Assembly: GCA_006538405.1 (NCBI GenBank)
Contig: BJKQ01000039.1
Coordinates: 23,761 to 87,760, forward strand
Origin: Hansfordia pulvinata
Lineage: Eukaryota; Ascomycota; Sordariomycetes; Xylariales
Length of the DNA: 64,000 nt
Reading direction: 5' to 3'
In this document: positions 44,899-55,683 of the stretch, one piece after another
How the letters are laid out: each line of letters opens with the position of its first letter
Position numbering within the stretch: the stretch's first letter is position 1
Made by a program: the position numbers and the translations under genes
Notes under the pieces: generated by a model
The model's input: only the letters and a program-made list of their open reading frames with translations
The model's database searches: none
What the model was told of the DNA's origin: nothing

Positions 44899-46080
44899 GT
44901 CAGCTACGTGGGTATACGATACTCAGGCACGTCAGGCAGATAGAGCAGAGCAGAGCAGAGCGGCGCCCAGAAAGAGGGCCTGGACGAGGAAAGGAGCAAT
45001 GATGGACGGGCAGGCGGGCAGGCGTAGCAGGCAATCAGCCCGCCCCGGTGTTGGAGACGACGGCGGCGCCCCCTGGGAGCCAATGGCGACCCGTGTCTGA
45101 CCAGGCTGCGCCCACAGTCGCTCACCACACAGTCCCGTCCGTCCTCGGCTCGCACGAGTACGCACCAGAGATGGGGGAGAGGAGGTGGGATCGCCGGTAG
45201 GGTACGAGTATACGGGGGGGATGGCCCGGCGCGAGTATAACTCGTCGCCCGCGTTGGGACGACAATGACTTACAGCCGTCGGGGCGCAGTCTCACAAGAC
45301 CCTTGCCGATCCCATCTCGCCCACACGCACAGTGGGCACAACTCGCCCGTACGGGCCTAACACAAGGTAAGGTAGGCAGTCTCTGGGAGAAAAGGGCCCG
45401 GACCGGGATCTAATCAACCAGGTGCTGCTTGCCGTCGACGCCAACATGGGCGTTTCTGTGTTTCCGCTGTCCATCTTTGTCTTTCCTTCTCAGTCTCTTG
45501 TCTCTGCACCCTCGTGATCATCTCTTTCCTCCCACGTACAACTCGTAGACTCCCATGCAAGGTACACGCACCTTGCAATGCAGCCGTACTCTGATTTGTA
45601 ACGAGTTTGCGGGCGATCGTCGACCGCTGTACCCGTATCTTTCTGCCACGAGACTTCTTGGCAGCCTCGTCGCGCCGCGCCTGGCCTCGCCTCTGCCGAT
45701 TATCCCGTCCATCTCTTGTCTTGTCTGTCTTGTGTCGCCTGTCTATCGCGTCTGTCTGCCTACGAGTTGTGCCGAGCTCGCTCGCTCGCAATCGAGACCT
45801 GTAAAGTCAGCCTCCGAGGCCTCTGCTCTCCTCCCACAGCGATCCCTCCTGAGGTCTGCCTCTCTCTCTCCCCCCCGGCGCGACCACGGCTACGGGTCTG
45901 GGTCTTATTATTATTGCCCATTAGTTCAACACGAGTACTCGTGTTTGTCACATATGGGGAATCCCGGCTGCGATCGGGGCGGGTCCGCATCGCATCGCAT
46001 CGGACGGCGTCGGTCGGGCCACTAACTAACGTTTAGACTCGACTTCAAACTACACCTGCCAGAGTCCCAATTCATGCACG

Positions 46081-46102
46081 CCCCCCCCCCCCCCCCCCCC
46101 CC
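46081..46102. repeat. C22 homopolymer
   Basis: Uninterrupted run of 22 C followed by a GCTCTCTCTC tract. Confidence 0.9.
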
Positions 46103-48247
46103 GCTCTCTCTCGTGCGGAGATTGGTGCGCGCCCTCAGGGGCCGTAAGAATCCTATTATTCGCGGTCGGGTTTCTATCGTATGCCATCCATGAGCCCACG
46201 GGACACGACACGACCCGGCACCACCAAACCATGCCTCCTCCCCCTCGACGTCTGAATGACAGCGCTCTTTTTTTTTTTTCTGTCGCGTCTGGATAGAACC
46301 TCAGGGGGGGAGGGGGGGGGGGGGGTTGCTAACGCGGCCAACAGACCAACAGAAAAACTTGGGAGAAAGAGAGGTGCTATTGGCATAGTCGACGGGCAAT
46401 TTTTGCTATCACTCCTTTGGTTGTTCAGACGCACGGCCACGTGGACGAGCATGAATAAACCCCCCATTACGGCGTCACGCGGGAGGAAAGGCACTTGGCC
46501 CGGAGAAAAGAAGGCGATTGAAAAAAAAAAAAAAGACTTGCGGCAGGCTGACTGCCAAGCAACGCGATGGGCAGAGCACGCGTAGTGTGCTGGAGGGAGG
46601 CGCCGGCTTGGCTCGCCTTTGACGTCAGGCTTGCTTGCCCGTGTGTTGTCTGTGTCTGTGTCTCTTGTTCTCTGCAGTGACCTTTCCATGGTGTACGAGT
46701 AGGTGGTAATACGCATAGTAGCATCGCGGGTCAGCCGCCCAGACAACAGCCTCGCTTCGGCCTTGGACCGTGAGGGAGGGGATGGCTGCTTGCTGGCGGG
46801 CTGAGCTGCGAGGATACCCAACTGGCGGACTGCGCGGGAGGGGGTTGCGGGCTGACTGCCTTGGCTGGCTGGCTGACTGACTGGTCCGCCTGGTGTAGGG
46901 GGGGGACCAGGATGTCGAGCAAAAGGACCCCGTCCGGGTGGTGCGTGTGTGGCCAAGCCCCGAGCTCGCCATCGGCCACGAGACTGCAGAGATGGGGTGA
47001 TGAATGCCGGTGACGGTGACGATGACGGTGAGAGGGGGCGGCGGCGGCGGCGGCAAGTGACGATGATGCGGGCCGAGGGGCGGTAACGAGTAGAGCAGAA
47101 AAGAGAGAAAATAAGGGAGAGAAAGAGGAGGTATTTCGTAGCCAGAGCAGGGCTGACAGCCGCTCTCTCTTGGCAAGGCGGACAGTGAACAACGAACGGC
47201 ATGATGCCGAGAGTCGTCCAGCACCGCAGCGCAGCGCATTGCCCAGCTCAGCTCCGCACCGCACAGCACGGCGCAGCACGCAGAAAAGGAGCTTCTGCAC
47301 CCATGCCGCAGCATCCGGCCGAAGAAGCGCCCATTGGGCGGGTGGGCGAGCAGATACGCGCCTCTCTCTTTTTTTTTTTTCCTTCTTTTTTTCCTGGTCG
47401 TTGTCGTCGCAATCTCATCGCCAGACAGCAATATCACATGCAGGCAACGGGTCCCAGCGAGTACGAGTATGGAGACCTACCACCTGCAAGGGAAGGGAAA
47501 ACAGAGGTGGTGGATGATGGGCTGCATACTCGCACATTGCAGTGTGAGACAAGCTCTGATGAGCCGACGACGCTGGCGGCTCGCCTGACGACCCGCGCCC
47601 CGCCGCGAGCTTCGCAAGGCGTGTGATTATTTACCTGGATTACCTGGACTACCTGCCCGCCTGCCTAACTAACCTACCTGCTACCTTGCCTATCGGCAAT
47701 CATGCCGGCTCACTCGGCCGCGCCGCCAGAGGGGCCCGAGCTGGCATTGCCGGTGGCGTTCTGCCCTACGGGTGGGGAGGGGGGGGGGGGGATATCCCGG
47801 GGGGAGAGTACGAGTAGGAGAATCCACCTGCCCTTCCCCCAACTGTGACATACGAGTACCTACTCGCCGACGGAGACGACGGTGTTTCTGCGGCTTGTTC
47901 CGAGCAGACACCCCGTGTGCCCGTCAAGTCGCCCGTGGCAGCCGACGCGGGCTCGTCGATCGAGGGCCATGAGGGAGGACGCGGGCCGAAACGAAAGCCG
48001 GACCCTCTTCCGGGTCCCAACAAAGTCACAGCAAGCTGTAGGTAGGTAAGTAGGTACCCGAGTAGATTAGGTGGTGGTAGGCAGTCCCGTCAGAGCCCCG
48101 CGACGCGAAAGAAAGAGAGACAGCCGACAGAATAGGCCCGGGCCCTGGCATCTACGAGGTTCCGTCCCACGTCTGGGGCGAACAATCCAACAACGGTTGT
48201 CAAACGTGGTCTCGTCTCATCGAACGCGGCCTCGTCTTCCGAGTGAC

Positions 48248-48305
48248 TGAGGTAAGCACGTAAGGTAGGGTATCTTGCCTTAGGTAGGTACCTAAGGTAC
48301 TCAAC
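48248..48305. repeat. Cluster of TACCTTAGGTAGGTACC-type motifs
   Basis: Three overlapping units (GTAAGGTAGGG, TTGCCTTAGGTAGGTACC, TAAGGTACTC) form imperfect palindromes within 60 bp. It is the clearest example of a motif scattered through the intergenic DNA. Confidence 0.7.
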
Positions 48306-48629
48306 GTTTGTCAATATCGCTCGGGGAAACCAAGCACCACCACCATCACCACCTTCACCACCACCCAGAGAAAACAGCCCGTCCTCGTACTCGCGTCCCG
48401 TCTTTTTTTGGTCTTGGCGGTTTCTTTTTTTCGGGGGTTGTCTCAGGGTCGAGGGCACGAGCACAACGAGGAGGGGACCGTCTCACAAAGTGTGGCCGCG
48501 CCGAGCCCCGCCGACCGACCGACGGCACCCCGAAGAGGGTGACAGGCCAGTGATGGGACGAGTCGTGATTCTGCTCAGCTCCCTGGGCGCGCGATCGGCC
48601 GCCCTGGCCCAGCAACGATCCGCGCCCCT

Positions 48630-48650
48630 CCCCCCCCCCCCCCCCCCCCC
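48630..48650. repeat. C21 homopolymer
   Basis: Uninterrupted run of 21 C in intergenic DNA. Confidence 0.9.
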
Positions 48651-50619
48651 ATCGAGAAATCCACGCCCATGGAAAGGGCAGCAGCAGAAGCAGCAGCAGG
48701 GGGACCCAAGCACCCGAGGAAGCCGAGTATCGTAACCCTCTGCCCCCCGGTTCGTTTCTCGACAATCTCCAGGATCCCGGTACGCTGGCCGGCCGCCGAT
48801 CACGACATCCCGGAGCTGGGCGTTTCTTGGGCTCCGACTTTTGTTTCTGTGCCGAGCTGATTCATTTGCACTCGCGTGCGTGCGTGCGCACGATGGCTCA
48901 CATGCAGTACTCGGTCTTGTCCTTCCTCATGTCTTGGCGGTACTCTTAGGTAAGTTAGGTATCTCGGGCACATGTAAATACCTTACCTATGTAGACGAGT
49001 AACGAAGATGGTGGACATCCATCCCATTTCAGGTCTATTGGTATACATGTACCTTAGTCATGTGGTACCCCAGCATGACCAATGGATGACTGCCCGCCCG
49101 GCTTCCATGTTCCCGGCCATGTCCCACGAGGGTGGTTTATACTACTCGTGCCCCGCGATGCACGGCCCGCTGACACGGGTGACCCGTCAGCCATCGGCCC
49201 TCGGGGTTGCACCCCTCTCACCCCGTCCCTTGTGTCCCATTTTCAAGTCTTCTTTTTTTTTCTCCCTTTTTTCCTTTTTTCCTGGTTCCTTCATACTGAT
49301 TACTCCTTCTTTTCTCCTCCCTCCGAACCGAACGAAGACGCCCGTCACACGAGCCAAGGCCTTTGCGCCGGCTCTCAAGTGACCTCCCGCCGAGCATGTC
49401 AGAGCACACGATGGAGTGAGCGGGAAAACGCCATCATTCGGCAGATGCCCCCCCATTCTCTGCAAGCCAAGCTTCCACCATGTCCACGTGTGGCTAGTAC
49501 TGTTCTGCCGCCTCGACTTTACCCCAGACTCCTCGGGACCTGTGAGGCCTGCCCCCGTGTTCCCCCCAACAGCCACCATCTGATCAGTGGCGCCGTCAAG
49601 TGGTGCAAGTAAGCCGTCTCTCCCCCACTCCTCATCCCGTGGGCACGCGCGCAGGTGGCGAACGTCCTCCCCCCCCCCCCCCCCCTCGGGTGTTTCCGAT
49701 CGGCATATTGCGCTGGGGATGATGGAAGTGGCGGACGGTCCTGGTGCTGATGGTGGTCACCAGTGAGAGAGTGAGAGAGAGAGTGTGTGTGTATGTGTGC
49801 GTGTGGACGAGATCCGTCATCGCCCCACGTGCGATCCCGGACGAGTGAGGCGGCTGACTGGCTTTCCCCACGGGGGAAAAAAGGCTTGGAGTGTGATACT
49901 CGTAGCTGGGGATGGGCTGTCTGTCTGCCATGTTTCGTTCGTGCCCCCCGAGCCCCGGTCGCCGATCGGGGAAGCCCGGGGGATCCTGACCGGATCGGCC
50001 GGCCGTGCTCTCTGTGTCCCCGGACTTTGGTAGGCCCCCCCCCCCCCCTCCCGTCCCGTGCGGAACTGAGGGTGGACTGCAGGTGCTGATGGGGGTTTCC
50101 GCCTAGCAGATGGCTTTGCACGTCTTGCGGGAGTAATCATACACACAGCCTGGCGCTAAACGCCGAGTCTTCCCTTTTGCCTGGGGGCCTCGCGCGAGAG
50201 CGCATCTACCGAGCTGTGCTGGTACGAACCTCGTTTTTTCCTTCACTTTCTTCACGGCTCTCAGAAAGCAAAAAAGGAATAAAAAAATTTAGGGCACCCA
50301 AGTCGCAAACCGTTGTCCACAGGGCAACGATGGTGGCTGCAAACCGCCCGTGATCCGGCGCCACGATCGATGCGTCTCGCAAGCCTCGCGCGCATGCTGG
50401 TTTCACTCGACCCGAGATGACCTGCAATCTCGCTCGTACAGAAGGGGAGGGTAGACTCGTGGAAGAGAAGAGAAAAGAAGAGAAGAGGAAGAAGAAATCA
50501 AAGAAAGAAAGCCGCCCTGCATGAAGCCATCGAACGGGGCGCATGATGCACGAGTCGAATGGTGAGCACACACTTGTGAGCGCGGGCGCTGTTGCTGCTT
50601 CTGCCGCTGCCCCGCTCCA

Positions 50620-50654
50620 CCCCCCCCCCCCCCCCCCCCCCCCCTTTTTTTTTT
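50620..50654. repeat. C25-T10 homopolymer junction
   Basis: Twenty-five C followed directly by ten T, the longest homopolymer pair in the window. Read on the minus strand it is A10G25, so it is not simply the reverse of the T10G22 tract at 40848. Confidence 0.9.
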
Positions 50655-52136
50655 ATCTGCTCCGCCGCCGACGCGACGCGACGCGTTACGGCGCGACAGG
50701 CACAGGAATCATATCCAAGCTGGAATGCTCCCACACAACCAGACTTGCCGCTTCCACCCTCGCGAGAGGCCACAAGCGATCGTGACGTACGAGCACGTGG
50801 TGTTAGCCGCCGACGCCGCCGCCAGCAAGGCCCGCCCTCACATAGGTAGGTAGGTAGTTAGAAGCCATAAGCAATATCGATTCCAAGACACTAGGGCGCC
50901 GAGGAGGACGTCAATAGACGCCCACTGCCGAGATGCCCCGTGCGCCCAAGGGAGCAGCGAGGGGCCCCAAAGAACACCTCCTTGCGTAGCTCGCACTGGC
51001 ACGGCACCCCGATGCGCACTGCTCGTAAGCGGACGGAAGACGTCACCGGCGATCTCCCTCACCCGTGTTGCGACGGGCAGGGCACCGTGCTCGCGGGGAC
51101 ACACGAGAGATATCTTCTTGCTCGTATTCTCGGGTTGACAACGGGAATCCGAACCCGTATCCAGCCCGCCCCCCCACGGCTTCGCTGCTCTGATGGCGTA
51201 TACGTGTATATATCCGCAAATAATTATCACGGCAGCCCCCGTGGCGGGGAACTACAACTTCAGACATTTTATATTGATTTTGGGCAGCGCGGAGACTGAT
51301 GACGCACGGGGGGATCGAGAAGAAGCCAACGCGAACCCCACGCGTTGCGGCGACGGGAGACTTGGCTCCGCGGACACGCCTCCGTCATCCGATCCCATAC
51401 CAATCCCGTTCTTAGACGGCGCGCCCCCCGCTCCCTCCCCCCCCCCCCCCGTCACGACTTCGTTCCTTCATTGCGCTGCGATCCGCGCCAGAGGGGTGCA
51501 TCGCGCTCAGGACGAGACGAGCCCGCGCGGCTCTCGCGCTCGCTGAGAAGGGGAGCGGGCGCGGGGACCCCGACGGTGACCATGGTGTAGTCATCTTCGG
51601 AATATATGCCTGTCCGGGGCTTCCCGTGCCCTGGCTCTTCGCCTACCTGCCGACGCGGAGAGAAAGCAGAGCTTCCTGATGGCTCGGACGCGACCCCCCT
51701 CCCGCGGAGAGAACGTGTCCGGAACGGCACCGCGTTCCGCTGGGCGTCTCGGGTTCAGCCCCTGTTGCTCGTCGCCCGATGGCCCGTGGCTGGCTCGGCA
51801 AGCTGGCCCCAGGGCCGAGTAATCTCCTCTCACGCGCAGCTGGAATCATGGATCAGGTAGGTAGCCTTCAGCAGAATCATTTAGTCGGGTTACATCCGGT
51901 GGACATACTTACTCGACTCGAGGTGCCTCGGACGTATACCGTCGGAGCAGGCAGTTCGCGCGTAGTCCCAAAAAAAACCCGAGGCTCCTTGTTTTTCATA
52001 TTTTTTCTCCACCCCCAAGGCTGCATCGCCTGCAGTTGCCCGGTGACAGTTCTCTCGCGTCACAGCCAGGCAGAGCTCGCGTCGCGACCCGGATCCCCGT
52101 GGCCAAACGGCCCGCTGAACACCGCGGAGGATATCC

Positions 52137-53963
52137 TCAGCGCATCTCGATCGAGTGCAGCGCCGGTGCCCGCTGCTCGTCGTAGCCGCCCTGTTCACGT
52201 ACATGTGAGTATCCGGTGTCACAGGCAAAAGGAGAAGGGGCGCAGGTGTGTGAAGGGAGGTGGAGGACCAGCCGGCCAGTCAGACAGACTCGCTCGCACA
52301 GTGTCCTCGTCGTGCGGGCATACGCACCTCGCGCGCCTGGCGCCTCATGGTGAAGGGGAACTTGAACGCCTCGATCAGCTCCCGTGGCTGAGCATCGCCG
52401 ACCAGGCCTTGGACCCGAACCGCCCGCCCTCGTACCTCCTGCCCGTGCCCGCCTGCCGCGCGGCCGTCGCGCCGTCGTCGCCGTCATCTCTGGACCCCCG
52501 GCCATCGTGGTCGTGGTCGTGGTAGTCGTCGTGCTCCACCTCCCTGCTGGCAGCCAGCGCCACCCGGTCCTCCTCGTCCTCCCCTGCGGCCTTTCCCCCC
52601 GCTCTGCTGCTGCCGCCGCCGCCGCCGCCGCCGCCTCTGCTGCTGCTCTTGGCCCCTCCGCTGCCACCGCGGGGAGACGACCGGGGCAGCACGTACGGCG
52701 TCACGCTGTAGGCGAAGTGGAAGAAGACGGCGAAGAGGACCAGCTCGCAGCTGGTGGCCAGCAGCGGGATGCCGACCTCGACGTCGGCCTCGTTGAGGCG
52801 GGGCATGAGGTCCAGCGGCGAGTTCTCGACCCGGGACATGATCATGAGGATGATCTGGCCTCGCCGACACGCGCGATTTTCGTTAGCATGGTGGTTGAAG
52901 GGCAGATCAAAGAAAGGGGGAGAAGGGGAGAGAAGGGAAGGGGGGGTGGTTGGTGCTTAAGGGGGTTTTCTTTTTTTTTCTTTTTTTCTTGTGCGTCTTT
53001 TGCCTTCTTTCTTTCTTTCTGCTTCTTCATCACACACACACACGCCGTACCTCGAGGATGATGTAGAAGCCCAGCAACAGCTTGAAGGACAGCATCTTGA
53101 ACATGGCGCGGTACGGCCACAGCTCGGAGCGCAGGGTGCCCGAGTGCCGGATGGCCGTGACCATGGAGAAGGCCATGCTGGCGACGGTGACGCTCGACAG
53201 GCCCGTGCGGATCAGGCTGGCCTGCCTCGTGCGCCGGTACGCGCAGAGCCACGCTAGCACCTCGTTGGCCGTGGTCGCCAGCGCCACCGCGACCGTCACC
53301 AGCGGCCCTTGCATGATGTACGCCCAGTGGCGGCGGTACTTGGCCAGGCCCAGCGGCGGCTTGCCGCGCCGCCCGCGGTTCGCGTTGAGCGCCACCAGCG
53401 GCGCGAAGAAGCGCTCCCGCCGGCCCGGTGGTTGTTGTTGTTGCCGCCGCTCATAATCATCATCATCACAACCGCCGCCGCCGCTCCTCGCGAGGTACCG
53501 GCACACCAGCAGCCAGTAGTACGACAGGGCGTAGCCCTGCGCGACCTCGATCCAGGGCTTGACGAAGACCCAGGCGCGCGGCTCGCACACGGCGGCGAAC
53601 GTCAGCGCCGCGTAGACGGGGATCAGCAGGCAGATGCGCATGATCTCGAGCTGCTCGGGCGGGTTGCTGAGGTGCCGCGCGTGCGAGATCATCAGGGCCA
53701 GCACCAGCGCCGCCGAGAAGGCGCAGCACAAGCCCGACACCAGCATGTTGAGCTCGTGGAAGTGCCACGACCCGGAGATGGGCTCGGTCGCCGCTGTTTG
53801 TTTTTTGTCGCGTTCCTTTACCGTCAGCGATCTCCTTCTCTCTATTCTTTTTTTCCTCCTTCTGTCGACCCTGTCGGAGAGTCGTGGAGTGCTTACATTG
53901 CGCCCATTGCCCTGCCCCGACCACACACTCCTTGTCTTCGTCCTCGTCGCCAAAACCGAACAT
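52137..53963 (-). CDS. Ost-alpha/TMEM184 (DUF300) family seven-pass membrane protein, four exons, one apparent frameshift
   Basis: Organic solute transporter alpha-like (Solute_trans_a) family. Members are multi-pass membrane proteins, in fungi often vacuolar or plasma-membrane, with no firmly known substrate. Exons are 53963-53897, 53793-53051, 52854-52328 and 52190-52137, with introns GTAAGC..AACAG, GTACGG..GCCAG and GTGCGT..AACAG. Exon 1 encodes the acidic start MFGFGDEDEDKE. Exon 2 holds most membrane segments, including NMLVSGLCCAFSAALVLALM and the block PWIEVAQGYALSYYWLLVCRYL. Exon 3 adds MPRLNEADVEVGIPLLATSC and a Gly/Ser/Asp-rich tail. One base is missing at about 52381-52390, between SAMLS and RELIEAFKFPF. 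With it, exon 3 is 528 nt and the protein 463 aa, ending LHSIEMR. The exon 3 acceptor was chosen for phase and its upstream CTAAC branch site. Confidence 0.85.
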
Positions 53964-55683
53964 CGCGGGCGGTCCGGCGCGTTCCGTTGTCCGCACGTGG
54001 TCTTGCTGGTGGGTCACGCCTGCTCAATCAGAAGCAGGGTCATCAAAAGAGAAGGACGGCGTGTGAGCTCGTGAAAGAGAGAGAAGGGCGGCCGCGGATC
54101 ATATACGAATCCCACGTTGTGCAGGGGATACCGGCATTTCCGGCGGCGGGCAACCAGGGTCTCCCCCCACCCCGAAGCGGTGGCCTCCCGGGACTGGGCG
54201 CAGGGCGCAGGGCAGCATTGTGCCTCTACTCCGCAGTCGCTGGCATTTCCTCTGGTTGGAGCAGGGAATCACTCGTATGCGAGGGCTAAGTGGCGAGCCA
54301 GGAGCGACGAGCAAGAGGAGCCGGGGGGGGGGGGGGGGGGGGAAGGCCAAGCGGATCAAGCGCATCGTGGATCGTGGACCCGGCGAGCAAGTACGCAGTA
54401 GTAAGTGGCTGAGCGCTTGCGACGCCCGAGAGCCAACTCCGCCCTGGGCGTCCGGGGGACCCGCCCCTCTCCTTGGCGCATGCTTCGCTAACTTACGAGT
54501 AGTGGCTCTCTCCGACGCTGATGGAGACTGAGACGGGTTCGCTTATCGGCCGCGGGATATGCGAGATATCCGAAGTTATTCGCTGGGCACGACTCGGCCA
54601 GGTTCTTTCCTGCTACCGGGGTTCCTGCTCAGCCAGCTGCCGAGAGTGGGAGCGTTATTCGTGTTTGTCATTTTGCTCAGGGCGAAGTCTGGGATGGACT
54701 CGAGGGTCATCCGGGCGCCTGAGTAACCCCCTTCACCAGTAGTCCGTCGATGCCTAGCTGTGCGGCAAACTCATCTCACTATCGTGGGTTCGGAACGGGA
54801 CCTGCATCCCCTTCTTGAGGGTTTGTGGCGACCGCCTTATCCCGTCTTCCCGGTCTCGAGTCTGATGATTGCTATATTCCATTCCCATGAGCGACACATG
54901 ATCAGCAAAGGTCCTGCGCATCGATGTAGCCGGTCCAAACGACCATAGCTGACTCACCAGCAGCCATGATGACTGTGCAGACCCAACCCCTTCCCATGTC
55001 TCTCTTGGCTAATAAGTATCTTATACCGCTCAACTCGGGCGATCCCGTCTTGCAGAATCTGTGCCGTGGTATGCGGTACATAGCTGTGCCAAGGATTGCA
55101 GTGCATCGCCTACTCTCCCCTTGGTCGTCCCAGATCCTGCGGGCAACGGGCTTTAACCCAGGAAAAACGACGAGAAGGCTGAGATCAACGTGGCGAGCCA
55201 GGCTCGTTGACGAGTCTTGAACTGATTTGAGCCCAGGTCTCAGCTCTCGGAGGTCGGCTGCATCTGAACCAGGGAAACCTTTCATGACGTCTCACTATGT
55301 GGTGAAAATTTACTATGGTACAGGGAAGAAGTGATCTGTCCTTCAGTCCGAGGCCTCAGGTGCAGCAAGGTGGATGGAATGCAAGACTGCGGCGCCATGA
55401 CTGGAAGCATTGCGAGCCGGTCCTCGCCCGGTTTCCTTGCACTGATAACAGAAGGCGCGCAATGTTCTCGGGGACTTGGCCGTTTTCTTTGAATCGCTTG
55501 CTCGTTTCCAGAACTCGGCCGCCCCATCCTAAACTCCTGCAAGGTAGGTAATGACCAAGAAAAGTCACAGAGGTCCCCAGGTAAACCGTGCCCTTGTGAC
55601 AGAATCATCATTTCTCAACAATGATTCCCAACCGAGTCTTGTTTGTCGCTCTGTTCAACAAGGACCGCAAGCCGCAGGAGTAA
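53964..55683. other. Intergenic region between Ost-alpha-like gene and PEX16
   Basis: Contains the promoter of the Ost-alpha-like gene at its left end and the PEX16 3' flank at its right end. It has G19 at 54324-54342, one TACGAGTA motif at 54493 and AAGGTAGGTA at 55543. Short minus-strand frames at 54902-55285 and 55282-55611 show no family resemblance, and I do not call them genes. Confidence 0.5.
54324..54342. repeat. G19 homopolymer
   Basis: Uninterrupted run of 19 G about 360 bp upstream of the Ost-alpha-like start codon. Confidence 0.9.

Larger units (their letters stand above)
43801..52136. other. 8.3-kb gene-poor region rich in poly(C/G) tracts
   Basis: Begins with the GH43 promoter (TATA box at 44001-44008). 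The remainder has no frame I can assign to a family. It holds the densest set of long homopolymers: C12 at 44357, G17 at 44753, C22 at 46081, C21 at 48630, C17 at 49669, C14 at 50035 and C25T10 at 50620. It also has a GGT microsatellite near 44867, a palindromic ACACGAGTACTCGTGT near 45928-45943, many TACGAGTA motifs and dense AGGTAGGTA/ACCTACCT runs (47633-47690, 48037-48060, 48250-48300, 48945-48990). Confidence 0.45.

Noticed and set aside
46174..47437. Overlapping 270- and 342-aa minus-strand frames
   Set aside because: Low-complexity Pro/Ser/Arg content, overlapping each other in different frames, no recognisable domain.
51130..51180. Possible tRNA T arm (GGTTCGGATTC on the minus strand)
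   Set aside because: The T-loop has the wrong size, and no acceptor or D arm can be paired within tRNA distance.
29218..54342. Poly(C/G) tracts as telomere or CRISPR-like repeats
   Set aside because: They are mononucleotide, irregularly spaced, without repeat-spacer structure and without TTAGGG units.
54902..55611. Two minus-strand frames of 109-127 aa
   Set aside because: No signal peptide, family motif or splice continuity; base composition is like the surrounding intergenic DNA.
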